Position numbers and translations under genes: made by a program. Source: Anas platyrhynchos (taxonomy: Eukaryota; Chordata; Aves; Anseriformes; Anatidae). From it: a DNA stretch of 64,000 nt. Under the pieces are notes generated by a model. That model made no database searches. It saw only the letters and a program-made list of their open reading frames with translations, and was not told the origin of the DNA. This document shows positions 24,001 to 37,500 of the stretch, one piece after another (position 1 is the stretch's first letter; every line of letters starts with the position of its first letter). The DNA lies in the NCBI RefSeq assembly GCF_047663525.1, contig NC_092588.1:104613001-104677000 (forward strand), given 5' to 3'.

Positions 24001-27000
24001 GAAACACCTAGTAACAGAGGTAAGGTACTGCAGCACTTCAGAGCTTTCAGATACCATTGGTCACAGCTACCCACTTTTTACCAAAAAGGGAGCTATGCAA
24101 CTTAAGCAATTTGGCTTTTGCTTGCTGTACTTCACAAACACATGGCTTTGTATCGCTTTTGTGGGTTACATACTCGCTTGCATGGGGCTTGATATACTCA
24201 TTACCCCACAGGCTGCAACACTCAGTCCTCTGATCCTTGTACAGTTCCAATTCAGATCATGACCAAATGCAGTTTGGAGCACAGGCAGCTTGCAGGGGTT
24301 TTACCTGCCTACTGTAAGAGAAAGGACAGAATTTTGACCACATTTATTGCTGCTTTCTGAAGTCTTTAACCTCTAACATACATTCTTATTCACAGTTGAA
24401 TTTCCAGAAGCCCGTTATCTCAACATATAGCCTTACAGGAGGGCAAATCTCTTCATGAAATTGTCTGCTCTGTAATGCCTTGCTTGCTATCAAACACATC
24501 TTGGGCCATCCCCAAACATCACCATAATTAACAGCATAGAAGAACAAAATTGTTTTGTAGAAGCCAGGTTGTAACTTTGATTGCAGAAAGATGGCTTGTT
24601 AATCTCTCTCAATACAAAAAAAAAAAAAAGCTAGCATCAAAGTCCTAGGACAGCATTTACTGTGGCCTTGACTGCCCTACAGCTAGAACAGAAACTCACT
24701 TTCAGTGGAGGAGCGGCTGTGCTGGAGGTAGCCACCCCAATCCTCTGCCCTTCAGGGCAAGGGAGTAGCCCTGAAGTCTCAGCTCTGACTACATAAACTG
24801 TACCCCAGTTTACAGATTATTATTTTCCCACCCTCAAAGCTGTGCATGAGAACATGATCTGGTAGTAAGTCTTTCCCACTGAGCTCCTTGCAGCCTATCT
24901 GGGAACGGTTACTGCTATGCAATCGTGTGCTGAAGCCTGAACTGTAAGCTTTGTTCCACTTGGAACTACAACCAGAGATGGTATCATATGCTTGTACAGC
25001 TGTATTAAGATCAAGCGACCTCCTCCCTTGCTTTTCTGCACTGTGTGTATTTTTTTCCCCCCTTTTGTAAGAGGTAAAACACCAAAACTGACCAGTAGCA
25101 CTTAGGTAATACCTTAATGGAGTTTAGGATGAATAGGCGCCACTCTAATGTGAAAGGGAAACAGAAAGGGAACAGAACAGAAAGGGAAAAGCATTTAATA
25201 GAAAATCCAATAGATGGTATGACTTATTTTCCTTATGAGCATCAAGCACATTTTTAGAAAAGTCACCTTTCAGGTAGATAGCTTTATCTAGCTATGGCCT
25301 AATGATCAAACCACCCCAGTGAGACTCCTAGCTCAGGGCCAAGTCTCAGAGAAAGTCTGTGGGATCCTGACAATGCACGTAACAGGGGATGGGATATAGG
25401 AGCTAAGGAAGTTCATTTGCTTTCCAGTATAACTTTGCTTCAAGCTGACAGACAACAGTGTTCTCTATTCTGCTGGAAAGTAGTCAGGATAAATACATCA
25501 GTTACAGAGTGGAGGTGCCGAGGGTGGCAGGCAAGGACTTGTGAGAAATACAGCCAAATGACACCAACACAGAATGAGGAATTCACCCCTCTTTAATTCA
25601 CCCCTTTCACTGCTCTTGCAGCTTACAGATGCCAGGAAATTAAGTTAGTAATACTACAGCTAGGCTTATTTCTCTTACACTGCTCTGACTTCAGCACTGC
25701 CACCCCAAAATAAAACCCAGTCCCTAAGCACAGCCCTAAGTATCTGCAACCCAGGCTGTTTCCACCTGCAAAGGCAGGGAAGAGGAAGCCCGCAGGACTG
25801 CCATGCAAGCACAGCTCTACCACTCCCAGGGGCTTGTATAGCTGCAAGGCTCCCGGGCAGGCTGGAGAGCTTGCTTTCAACCCAGAGCAGCTTCTGCCCA
25901 CACAGCCTCCTGTGGAAGACAGATCTCCAGAAGCAGTACAGTACTGGCAGTGATATGAAGTTAGCAGCTGCAAGAAGAGAGGTGGAAAATTCTTATCAGC
26001 TTTTGACATTTACTGTCCCAAGAATGGAGCCTCAGCCCCAGCAAGGGATTCCCTCCCCCACTACATGTTCTATATTTATCTGTGTCCTCCTGTTGGTTAG
26101 GCAACATCTGTTTTGGAATAAATACCTACAAGCCTGCAACTAATCTATTGTAAGAGCAAACGATAAGCAGGAGCAATTTAGTTTCCCACAGCGCTAAGTG
26201 AGGTATCTCAGGGATAGAACCTAAACTATGTTTGAGAACAGATTTAAAAAGTCTGTGCTTGCTTCTTTGAAAAAACGAGCTGATAGGAACTGGCAGAAAC
26301 AGGACAGAACATTCTGCTCGGGTTATATACATCCTGCAAAGCTGAAAAAATCATCTCTAACACACTGACGCTCAGCTAAGTTTGATCTCAGTCCTATTAC
26401 CTACACATAGACAATTACCACAGATTGTGGTCTCTGAAGGCTCTACAGAAAAGCTGTAAACAGAAACAGCCAATGCTGAAGATAATGCACTTTGGAAGAG
26501 TCTTGTAGATGAAGCATTGCCTAAACTTAACATGCATCTGTATGTTTAGGGACACTATAGGAAAGCCTTTTCTACTGTGAAGAGAAGACTGACAATGCCA
26601 GGGCATGAAGTAAATGACTACACCTGCTTTAACACAAAGCAGCAATTGAGACATTATCCTGAGTAAGTAAATGCTCAGCACTTCTCAGCTTCCTCTGATA
26701 AGCAACAGGAGCTAAATGCAATCTCTCACACCCCAGCACTCTATGGAGATTTAATACCATCCCCTTCATTCATAATCTGCTGGTGAGCTTTGTTCAATAG
26801 CTTCTGTTTAATTTTTAATGAAGGGAAAGCTTTCATGCAGTCTCATTCACCTCTGTGAGAATTTAGTCATACTTTGCTGGGTAGGTTGTTAACTGTCAGG
26901 TAGAAATGGTCTCTTACTGAGGCAGAGGCACACCCCCTTCAACAGGGATGTAAAGTACACTAGGAGAGGAGAAGCATTACTTGTCCCTTTGCAGGCTTTA

Positions 27001-27034
27001 GGCTGTACTTTAAAAACCAAATCCTGGATGTGGG
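21059..27034. other. Intergenic DNA between Y1 and the 3' end of PDIA4
   Basis: No gene is recognised. Poly-T and poly-A/GA tracts occur at 21,390-21,500. The stretch 23,480-23,980 is less AT-rich and has overlapping open frames on both strands, none with a domain or signal. A small local triplication of CTTTCAAAG-type units lies near 21,860-21,900. Confidence 0.55.
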
Positions 27035-28114
27035 TTTATTCTTGCTACACAGAAGATGCTGTCTCATCAGGAGAAAAAAAGACTGGGTGGTGGTTTTAGA
27101 TTTCACACCCTCCAAAAAGCTGAAAAACTAATGCAGCACAGAAACAGAGGGAAGACTTGGTCTTTTGGTCTTTTCTAAGACAGAAAACAATGCTGCTAGG
27201 TCAGGAGCATTACCTGTAAAATTAAGTTTGCTGCAAAATTGCTCCAGTGACACTCAAGTGGCACACGCTATAGCATCAGAGCTCTGGAAAAAGGCAGGCT
27301 GTTTCTGGACTGCTAAGTCCAGTCTTTCCCACAGAAGAATCAGTACCAAACACTATCTTCTCCGAGACAGCAACACACAGACCTGATATCAGAATCCAAG
27401 CACTAGCCCCACTAGATGCTATTTCCATCACGCTCCAATTGCTCTAAAACATATTTGGGAAGACTAAGATATAAATTGGTCAATATGAACACATATCAAA
27501 TTTTTCTAAGTGACTTCTCATTATTATATCATCACTCGCTCTACAGAGATCCATAAATCAAAAGCAGACAAGTCTAGTGTGTATTTAGTTAGCACATTAC
27601 TGGTGTCTTATCTCAATAGCACTGAGTACTTCATCCACACTTTAGAAAACCCCCTTTCTTACCCTCAATCTATACAGTAATACAGTCACCTGAGTAAGTA
27701 TACAGAAATATAGCAGGAAGCTAAGCTCTCTTGCTCCCAAAGTAACTATACCAACAAAGAAGACAAATATATTTGGTAGAGGAATTTGGTTCTCTCTTTT
27801 TGGTAGTATCTTTTAACTTCTAAAAAACAGTTGCATTGAAATCAAAGAATCAAGGTCAAGATAGTCACAAAAAATAAAGGATGTATTTTTCCTCCAAAGA
27901 TCAAAACCATAACTAACGTAAGACATTCATATCATAGAAGTTCAGTGTCCAGAGAAAACTTTCCTGCAATGCAAAAAAGACATACTGCAATTGCTTTACT
28001 GCTCAACAATTTCCTTGTTCCAGCTGCTGAATTCTTCTCTCAGGAAGTTTTGTCGGTAACTTTCTTTAAACTACAAGGTACAAAAAATTCTTTCTTTACC
28101 ATCCCTCATCTTAT
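27035..28114 (-). other. PDIA4: Probable PDIA4 3' untranslated region with candidate poly-A signal
   Basis: Downstream of the PDIA4 stop (TAG at 28115-28117, minus strand), the first AATAAA I find on the minus strand is at 27035-27040. That would give a 3' UTR of about 1.1 kb. The true end cannot be fixed from sequence alone; a variant signal could end it earlier. Confidence 0.45.
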
Positions 28115-28530
28115 CTAAAGCTCTTCTTTTGTTCTGGAGAGTTTTGTCGCATGCTCCTCTATGAATTTGCTCAAATGCTCTAAATCTCTGTCCCCGCCTT
28201 CAAATTTAATAGGATTGTTCTTCTTGTCCCTCGGAGCGAAGTAGATAGTAGGGAATCCTTCTACTTTGTAGTGGTCATTTGTCACGTCGTTGGCAGTAGC
28301 ATCCATCTTGGCTATGACTAGATTTTTCTCATTCTTGTATTTTTTGCCTAGCTCATTATACACTGGTTCTAGTTTCTTGCAGTGTCCACACCACGGGGCA
28401 TAGAACTCTATGAGAACATCATTCTTTGAATCCATTACTATGGTATCAAAAGTTTTACCCACTACCACTTTCACGGGCCCTTTGTTATTTTTTGGCACCG
28501 GCTGGGACTTCACAATAGGCTTCAGTTTTC
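28115..28530 (-). CDS. PDIA4: PDIA4 coding exon 10: third CGHC domain and KEEL terminus
   Basis: Encodes the a' domain: [20 protein letters not shown], then [20 protein letters not shown] with the third active site, [18 protein letters not shown] with the cis-proline, and [14 protein letters not shown] before TAG. Unlike the first two domains, no intron splits this active site. Confidence 0.97.
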
Positions 28531-31500
28531 CTAGGAGGAAGGAAAACACACACCATTATTAGTGTAGAGTAAAAACAATCCTTATGATCTCCCCTAAGAA
28601 AGGGCAGAAGTACATTCTCACACCAAGGAAAAGTGTTGCACCAATAAATAAGCTTACCTCTACAGGAAACACTGGCTAGCTTGCTGACTATTTTTTTAGT
28701 ATGGCAAGCTTGTGAAATATTGGCAACAATATTTCAGTTCTCTATAAGCTTCCTCCCTTTTTTTCTGGTATCCATCCATAATGTATTAGACAGTGATTTA
28801 TTATACTAGCCATGAATATGAATGATCAACAGGCACTTCAAAGCTACAAGCAGCTTTTAGGCTTAGCAAACACATTCAGTGTTAGCTAGATATTAGCTAG
28901 TGTCAGCTAGATGCCACAGCATAGCTAAAACAACAAAGTTAATGTACCAAGGTTAAAAGAAAAAAAAAGGCAAGAATCATCCAAAAGTTTTAAGCTACAG
29001 AGCACCATAAGGTTGCACATATGATTTTATTGTAGCCATAATACCGGGAAAAAGTGATGGAAGGAAAACAAGCAAATGGCTTTTTTCTTTTTAGAAACTA
29101 TACCTTTTTTGAATGCCAGCACAAATTGCCTGAGTACATCAGAATCAAACTCCTCTGGCTCCATGGCATATTTCTTGCCACCTTCATCCAGAATGGCAAC
29201 ATTGACATCCTCTCCACTCTCAAGAAGTCCTAAATCCTTTATTTCAGAAGAATAATCTTCCTCATCAGAAACAGCAAACACATATTCAGGGAAGTCCTTG
29301 GCCACTTCCAGAACTTTGCCTCTCCAGTATTGAGTAGCTAAAGAACCAGAATACAACAGGATTAGTGATTTCTAATTACTTATCGCTTGCTTCCTTCCAA
29401 AGAAGAGGGATGGTGAACTTACCAACACGATAGTCAAAACTGAAGTCTACAGTATAATAGACAACCACTAGAGGACGCTTCGTGTATCTTTTAACATCAT
29501 TGGAAGGCTTGCGATGACCAACTAGAGGCAAAGCATGTTTTAGCACGTGCTCTTTGATCTCTGATCCATCTGTAGAATCCTGCCAAAAAAAAGAAAAACA
29601 GGGAAAAGACATGCGAATAAGTGGCATTTCTGTTACACAGTACTGGAAACTAGTATTTGTGCATGCATGACTAAGGAAGTGGCATGTTATAAACAATGCC
29701 CTCACCATATTCTTCAAATCCTTAAGCATTAATAATTATTTAGCTTTCTACCCCTAACCTGAACATTGCAGTAGTAAATTATTTGAATGTATAATCTCTG
29801 TGTTAATTTCATAAAGTTTTGAAGAACAAACCAAAATAATTTCAGGAGACAAACAGGTCACCTCAAATATGTAATGGACTATTTCCATCAGAAAGATGCC
29901 AACTGCTCATACATACAAATAAAGCCTTCGATCTCTTAAGAAACTTTGTAGCTTTGGACCAATTACTCACTTTAAGATCCAAAACATGCATCTTGGGCTC
30001 GTGCTTTGACTGAAATTTTTCTGGCTGCATTACAACCAGTTTTCCAGGAGATGCTTTCAATAGTTTTGCAATCTCATTGCTGAAGGTGTGGTGAAACTTG
30101 TAGTCTTCTCTTAAGCCATTAGCTGAAAAAAGGTTAAGAAAAATGAAGAGTTGTAAAGAACTGAATTGACAGCCTTCAACCAAAATCTTAGTACTGTACT
30201 GCACAGAAATTCTCTCAGACATGTTATGGCCCAGAGTCTTAGGTAACAGCTCTCACCTCCAAACTGGGAAACATGGGAGACAGTTCTGTATCTTGCCATG
30301 CCAGAACTGCCAGATCAGCTCTTAATCCAGATATAAACAATGGCAGCCCCAGAAACAGGCATAGCCATGTCATGAGGAATAGCCCTTTCTTTCTGTTTGA
30401 GCCTTGAGAGAAGTGAGTGGCTGTAAGTAAATCAATCCTGTGAGACACAAAGACTTACAGTGCTTTGCCTCTTACACATGGTAGCAAAAATTGTTAACAG
30501 GACTATGTTATGTCAATGTGGTGGTAAAAATAAGCATTGCCGGGAATGGTCAAGCTAAACTGACCCAGAGATGGATGATGATAATAAACTCAGTGGAGTC
30601 CAGCCTCTGGAACTGTCAGATATGAAGCCAGCAAAAGCATATGACAAAGCTAGCAAGAAGCTGTGACTTGTTCCTCAGCTAGGAATTTTCTTTCCCCTCC
30701 ACTGCATAGATTTTTAGGGATGCAACATCAAGAGATTATGTCCTGTGACTGGCTGATACTTCAGTTACACAATCAAGACCTGGTATGAGCTTTTTTCCTT
30801 GAGTAAAAGTGGAAGATCATCCTTCAGTCTCCTTTTCCCTCTTTAAGTCCCTTACTGAATTTAGAGCAAATATAAAGGAACTTCTCATGCATGAAGTCTT
30901 GGACAGAATATCAACAACCTGGTCTTCTAATATTTTAGAATATTCCTTACCTGCTTCCTGATAGAGCTGATAGGCTTTGTCAGTCTCCCCACTAAAGATA
31001 CCAATAATGATGACATCATCCCCATCCTTCAGAAATTCCTGTACCTGCTTGGTAGCCTGAATCTGTTTAGATGGAGGACCAGCCTGTTCAATCATGTAGT
31101 CGACAATACCTGTGAGACAAACCCAACCCCAAGAAATTGCTTAGAACATTTACTGAACTGAAAGGTTCAGGCATTTTCTCTACAGCATCGTTTAATACCA
31201 TATTCCCCACTGACATCTTTCTTTCTGTGCAGCCTTTCCACAACAACCAAGAGACCACATCAACAGGACTGCAGTCATGGTCTTCAAAGGCTTCAGTTCT
31301 GGATAGTCACTTTTAGGCTGCTTTCAAGGACTTCCATGGATATCAGATCCAATTACCTTCCCAGTAATTCATCTTTCTGAAATTTTAGATCCTCCATAGT
31401 CTTGTGACCCTGCTATGAGACATGATTCCACTCGGATATTGCTAATTCTTCTCTAAATATTACCGAGCACTTCACCAGCCCTTACACAGCAGGGCAACTA

Positions 31501-34500
31501 ATGGCTGCTCATTTACTCATACTGCCAGCTTGTACATTTACTTTATATTAAAAGGAGCTTACAGTGCCACCATAAGATGTTACAAAGATAAGACTAATTT
31601 ATTCTGCTGGCTTGTGTAGATATGACTACATCTTTTTTTCAGGTTCCTCTAACTACTATTCCTAGGATGCGAACAAGTTTGCAAGCTCTAGTGTTACATC
31701 AATACATTTATAGTCAAGCCCAAAGAAAATAAAAGAGAAAGCACAATACCATATTTTTCTCGGGGACCATTGTAGTCATAAGGTTTGCCTTTGCGGAATA
31801 TTTTCAGAGTTGGGTAGCCGCTAACATCAAACTTCTTTGCAAGGTCAGTTTCAGCGGTGGCATCGACTTTAGCCAGAGGAATAGGAGGTGTGCGCTTGCT
31901 GAGTTCCTGAGCAGCCTTCTCATATTCTGGAGCAAGCCTTTTGCAGTGTCCGCACCTAAGAAAGGAGGAGGGTGAAAGGCAATTTTTACGATGTACATGT
32001 ATAGTCCTGCTAGTTACCTTTACCTCTGCAGTGAAAGAGATGCAAGCCTCTTTATTAGAGACATAATGACGGAAAACAGCTTCACCAAGCACGTTCAGAC
32101 CAGCTGTGCTAGTAAAGCAGAGGTGACTGCATTCCTGCTTACCATGGAGCATAGAATTCCACCAGAATTATGTCAGCACTATTCACAACATCATCAAAGT
32201 TATCTTGGGTCAATACCATTGTAGCTTCTGGTGGAGGGGTCCAGTTGGGGTCAGAAACCTCCTTGACTTTGGCTACAATTTCTGAAAGATAGTTCAATAG
32301 CCCAGTTAAAGTTTGCGCTATCATATCCGTAGTATATCAAAAGAAAGAGTCAACATCAAGATATCAGAGCAGCAAGCACGGTCTTAGAACAAACAGTCAA
32401 GTTTTTATATTGGTTTACACTATATCACTTTTTTTTTTTTTAAATAAAGCTCCTTTATAGTCTACTTTACTGCTGGTATTGCCAAGGTCTTTAATATTCT
32501 CTTCACCTACTCAACACCTTAATTATGCAGAACACAGTCTATACTTCACAGCAAGTTATTATGTGAATTCCATTCAAAGCAGACAGAAAAGGTAGTTTTT
32601 CCTTCTGACTGGAGTGAAGATAGACAATTTCATTAAGTGAGAAACACAGGGTTTTATACACAATGTCAATTTACAAACCTGATGTTTCCTACTGGCTGAT
32701 CTCTCATCAAGCACAACAATACCTCCTACTCTAATCAAGTCATAATTTTAAAAACCTTTCCTCACTAAAAGCACTACACACTACCTGCAGAACTACCTTC
32801 TAGTACAGAGAATTTAGAAGACTGGACAAAATTTCAGCCTTCATAATGCTGTTCCTCTTAACACAATGGAATTTGAGATCAAAGTCCTTGATAATACATG
32901 GTCTGAGTAGCAAAACAATATAATTCCTTGCTTTGTCATGAAGAACTGTAAAGGACCGGTGCTTACCATCTTCTGTTCGAGAACCATCATAGTCAACAGG
33001 CTGGCCTTTTTTCAGGATTTTAATGGTTGGGTAGCCACTGACATCAAAACGACTTGCTAGCGAAGTGGCTGCAGTAGCATCAATTTTGGCAACTGGAATA
33101 GGAGGGTCATTTTCTTTCAAAGTTTTGGCTATCTTCTCATATTCAGGAGCAAACTGCTTGCAGTGCCCACACCTGTAAAAGACAAAAGTAGACAGATAAA
33201 TGCAAGGCAGACATGGAGACGTATTTTACTACCCCACATTTCCAGGAGGCCTTCTACCAGATGTTCACAGTATCAAGAGTATTTGTCTTGCTATATTTTC
33301 AGACTCATGGGGGGTGGTAGTGGTGGTGAGAGGGCAAGAGATGCTGTAGCTAGTTCACTCAAATCACAACCTTTCTTCTTTTTCCACTCCCACCCCTATT
33401 CAAAAGATACCACATATGCTTCTTAAAGCCTCTGTAAGAAAATTTAATGACTACTTCTACAAAGTTGCAAACCTTGTACTGTGCTTCTCCTCCCTGCCCC
33501 CAGATAACATTTCACTCAGACTTCAGCTTCTCCCTAATCTGATCTGGGTTCATCTTCTCTATATGGTACCCTAAAATTAAACTGAAGAGAAAAATGAACC
33601 AGAAGTTAACTGGGCTTTAATGAAACCTCGCATCCACTCTCATATCATAACACCTGTTCTCTCTGACCATGCCAAAACTCTCTGGGAAGAACATGACTTA
33701 CTGCTGCAAAAAATGGCACAGCAGAGGATACCAGCATATGAGAAGCTGAATATAGCTTGACAAACTGAAGACAGAACAGGAAAAAAAAAGTAGCATGTAA
33801 CAGACAGCCTGTATTCCTTAGCCTCTCAACTGGCAGGAGAGGGTGGAGGAAAAAAAGAAGTGTCTAGTCTGTGGTGACAACACATCCTTCTACATGGTTA
33901 TATTAAGCTTCACGTTCAGTTTTCAAGCTGGCAAACTACAGTTGCCAAAAAGGAATAGGCTTCCACGTGATGAGACTGGTATTAGAAAAAAACCACAACT
34001 CTCCCTTAAGCAAGATCAAACTCCCCCCCACCACCTCCACTCAAAGACTAGAAAAAGTCCTGGACATCAGTAATAGGTTCTTCACCAAGAGGGTTGTCGC
34101 GCACTGGAACAGGCTCCCCAGTGAAGTAGTCACTGCACCAAGCCTGTCTGAATTTAAAAAGCAATTGGACTGTGCACTTAGTCACATGGTCTAAACTTTT
34201 AGGCAGACCTGTGCGCTGCCGAGTTGGACTTGATGATCCTTATGGGTCCCTTCCAACTTGGGATATTCTATGATTCTATGAAACAGGACACATGGGTAAG
34301 TCAAAAGACTTATCCAATTATATCACTAAGCCACAAAGGAAGAGAGGTTCTGGCAGCAGCACTAATGCACCAGCTTGACTGCAAATAGTCTACTCTTATT
34401 TTTCCCATTAATGATCCTCATTATTTTTGCCCATAATAATGCAAAAAAAAGGATACATTCTGGTTTAAGTTCTCTGTCTCAGTTGTACACAGGTAAATCC

Positions 34501-37500
34501 ATGGTAGCTCCTGAGTGTACTGGTGTAACTCAGCATACACGATCAAAATTCTGCTGGTGTACGTGGCACTGTTTAAACTAGAAGTATGAAGGAACTATAT
34601 CCTTACACCGCATCCTTCTGGCAAGGACAAAGACTGGAACTTCAAAAGGAAAACCTCCCAGCTAGGGAAGCCTCCTTCTAGAAGTACATCTAGAAGTACA
34701 CTGGTTTTAGGTAGGCCAACAGGACAAGACAGCAGGCTGCACGGTCATACTGCACAACTTTTCTGGGGCTCACTGGGACCATCTCTGTTCCCTGACAAGA
34801 ACAGAGCAGCGACAGACCCTGAGCAGTGCTTCCCTTGGCACAGGAGCCCTCAGTATGACCTAAATGCGTGGTGACAGAAAACTGCATGCTTTACAGGAGC
34901 AGGGAAAGGGACACCTCCAGAACCATCTCTTGCCCTGGACAACAGCACAGTCCAGTACTGGTCCTCCTTGGCCTTTGAAACCACCTATGCTTTTAAACCA
35001 GTCATGACCCAAACATCTGCTTTTAGAATCACAGCCTACTAACATGAGGAAACGGTATCAACAACTCCTCACTCCCTAAAACCGTTCAGATAGATACTTG
35101 GTAAAGAGTAGAAACAAACAAGCAAACATCTCTACCCCAAAAACAATAGCCCAAGCTCACCTTTTAGGATTGCATATTGCCAAAAAACCCCCCAGCACCC
35201 ATCCCATCCTGCCACCTAAGGAGGTGCTGAAGACCGTGAACCCACCATGGCGCGTAGAACTCCAGCAGCACAGTGTCCTTGTCTGCAGTAAAGGTGTCAA
35301 AGTTTGCATCATTCAAGATCAACACACCATTCTCTTCTTTAACTTCAGAATCATCATCGTCATCATCTTCCTCTTCATCATCGTCGTCATCATCATCATC
35401 ATCAATTTCTTTTGTAAGTGATTCTGGAAAAGTAGAATTAAAAAAGTGCAGTACAGACTAGATTGTGTCAAGCTTAATGTTTCAATAACTACCAGGTTAA
35501 AGATGGATTAGATGTATCCTGTAGTTAAAGTAGTACTAGGTTAGTTCCTGTTCCACATCCAGTGACAGCTGCCCAAGTTTGGGAATTTTTGTTTCCATCC
35601 CCAACTGCTTAAGCCCAGCCCTGCCACCCCAACCTATCCTGCTTTCAGTTACAGAGATGTTTCAATTCATTAAAGAGGCTTTCTACGTGCAAAAGCATCG
35701 CTCTGCTTGTAAGCTCAGAATCAGCACCAGGCTGTGGAGCAAGTGTAAAAACAAACTGACTGTCACATAACACACCCCTGCAAACCCATCCCCAGGCATA
35801 TGATGGATACAAGATGCCCTTCTGAAACAAATGGAGTGAGGCCCCCCACCCAGGGGGCCCTTTGGTTTCAGGAGTCCAAAACCACTGGTCTAGAACAGGC
35901 CTTTGGAGAAGACAGATTTGCTCAATTTGAGAAGCAGGACTTGCACATGAAATCTGATGCCAAAACACTTCAAACAGTTCAGTCTGCCTTAGAATCTGAG
36001 ATGGTGTCTTTAACATTTGATCATTCTCGTCTTCTTTTAAAGACGTTGTTAAAACTGCTATAATTCTAGGCAAACAAACCTTACTGAATGTTTTTATAGG
36101 AATTTCAGTCACAGAACAAATGATGACAGTACCTCATCCCTAATGTAAAACATGCATCAGTGTACCTAAGGTCCTTTTAGCCACATGGAGTTCCATGGTT
36201 AAAACAGCAGGAAGAAGATTAAAAGTTTCCTTGTTCAAAACTATATATTCTCTACCTAAGCTTAGCTAGCTTTCAACTACGTTGACATGCAGGACTGCAG
36301 TAGGCAGTAGATAACGTACACATAGTCTATGCGTTCAGAACAAGAATTCTGAAAACACTCTTGATTTTGCCTGGAATTTGAAGTCAAGAATTACAAATAT
36401 GTAATATTCAGTGGCCAGGTACAAGCAGGAAAAAATGGAAGAAAACCCAACTTATTTTCAGGCCAACAGCAAACCAGAGCAACATTCTCATCATGGACAT
36501 TATACCACTAAACAACAATAACCATTTTTATGTTAAAAGATACTAAAAAAAGTAAGTGCATACGCTCTCTGCATAAACATATTTTCTAGAGGAGTGTATA
36601 TTTTAATTAGAACCCAATTTTATACAATGCCAAAATAGTGAAGTCTCTAACACGGTCAGAGATCACAGGAGATCATTTATCACACAATGGAAGTCACCTG
36701 GATTAAGTTTCTTAACAACTACTACTGTTTCCCTCTCATCTAAACATCAGCTAACAGCACTATTTACAACTGGACAATGCCTTCAGTGTTGCCGCCTCAG
36801 AGCACCTGCAGTAGTAGAAGGGCTGAGCTTCCAGACACACTGCAAGAGAATTCCTAGGGCATTCATTTATTTACATTTGGGAATGCCGCTGTGAGAAAGC
36901 TAGCTGTCAGGGGTGTTCAGCAGCCAAAACCTCTGCTGACATCAGTGCTCAGTAGATTCGAGGGCTGTGTTTTACTGCAGGGAGTTCCAGGCTGGTGTGT
37001 GCCTGGATTCCCAGGGAGCTGTGCAATACCCGTTGCTTTCCAAGCAAAGCACATCAGCCTTGACTTTTTAACGAGGAAGGAACTTGAGCAAAACTCATTA
37101 GTCAATTCTGCTCGTGCAGCTTTGAAACTGACCAGACTGCAGCTCTTGTTTCTGCTCACAACATTGGCTTCCCTCCGGTAAGAAGAAGACCGCTGCAGTA
37201 ACAGCAGCGTAAGCTCGGAGCCTGGAAAGGCGAGAACCATGTGTGGAGATTCTGCTCAAATTAAAAACACTAAACCACCTGATCTCACGTGTATCACTGA
37301 AGTAATTTTATATCTTTCCCTGGAAGCAGCTGCACAGCCTGCCAACACGAAGCTTTGACACGGATGTATGGTCAGTACACACACCCACTTCCTCCTCCCC
37401 AGAGGTGGAGGCATGATAAAGGCACGTAAAATCAGGACTCCAGGCCTCCCAAAATACCTCACGGAGAACACGCATTCCTGTAACAACCACGGACTCATCC

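Noticed and set aside
35645..36112. A 155-codon minus-strand open frame in PDIA4 intron 1
   Set aside because: It has no domain, no family resemblance and no need for an extra exon, since the joined PDIA4 frame is complete without it.
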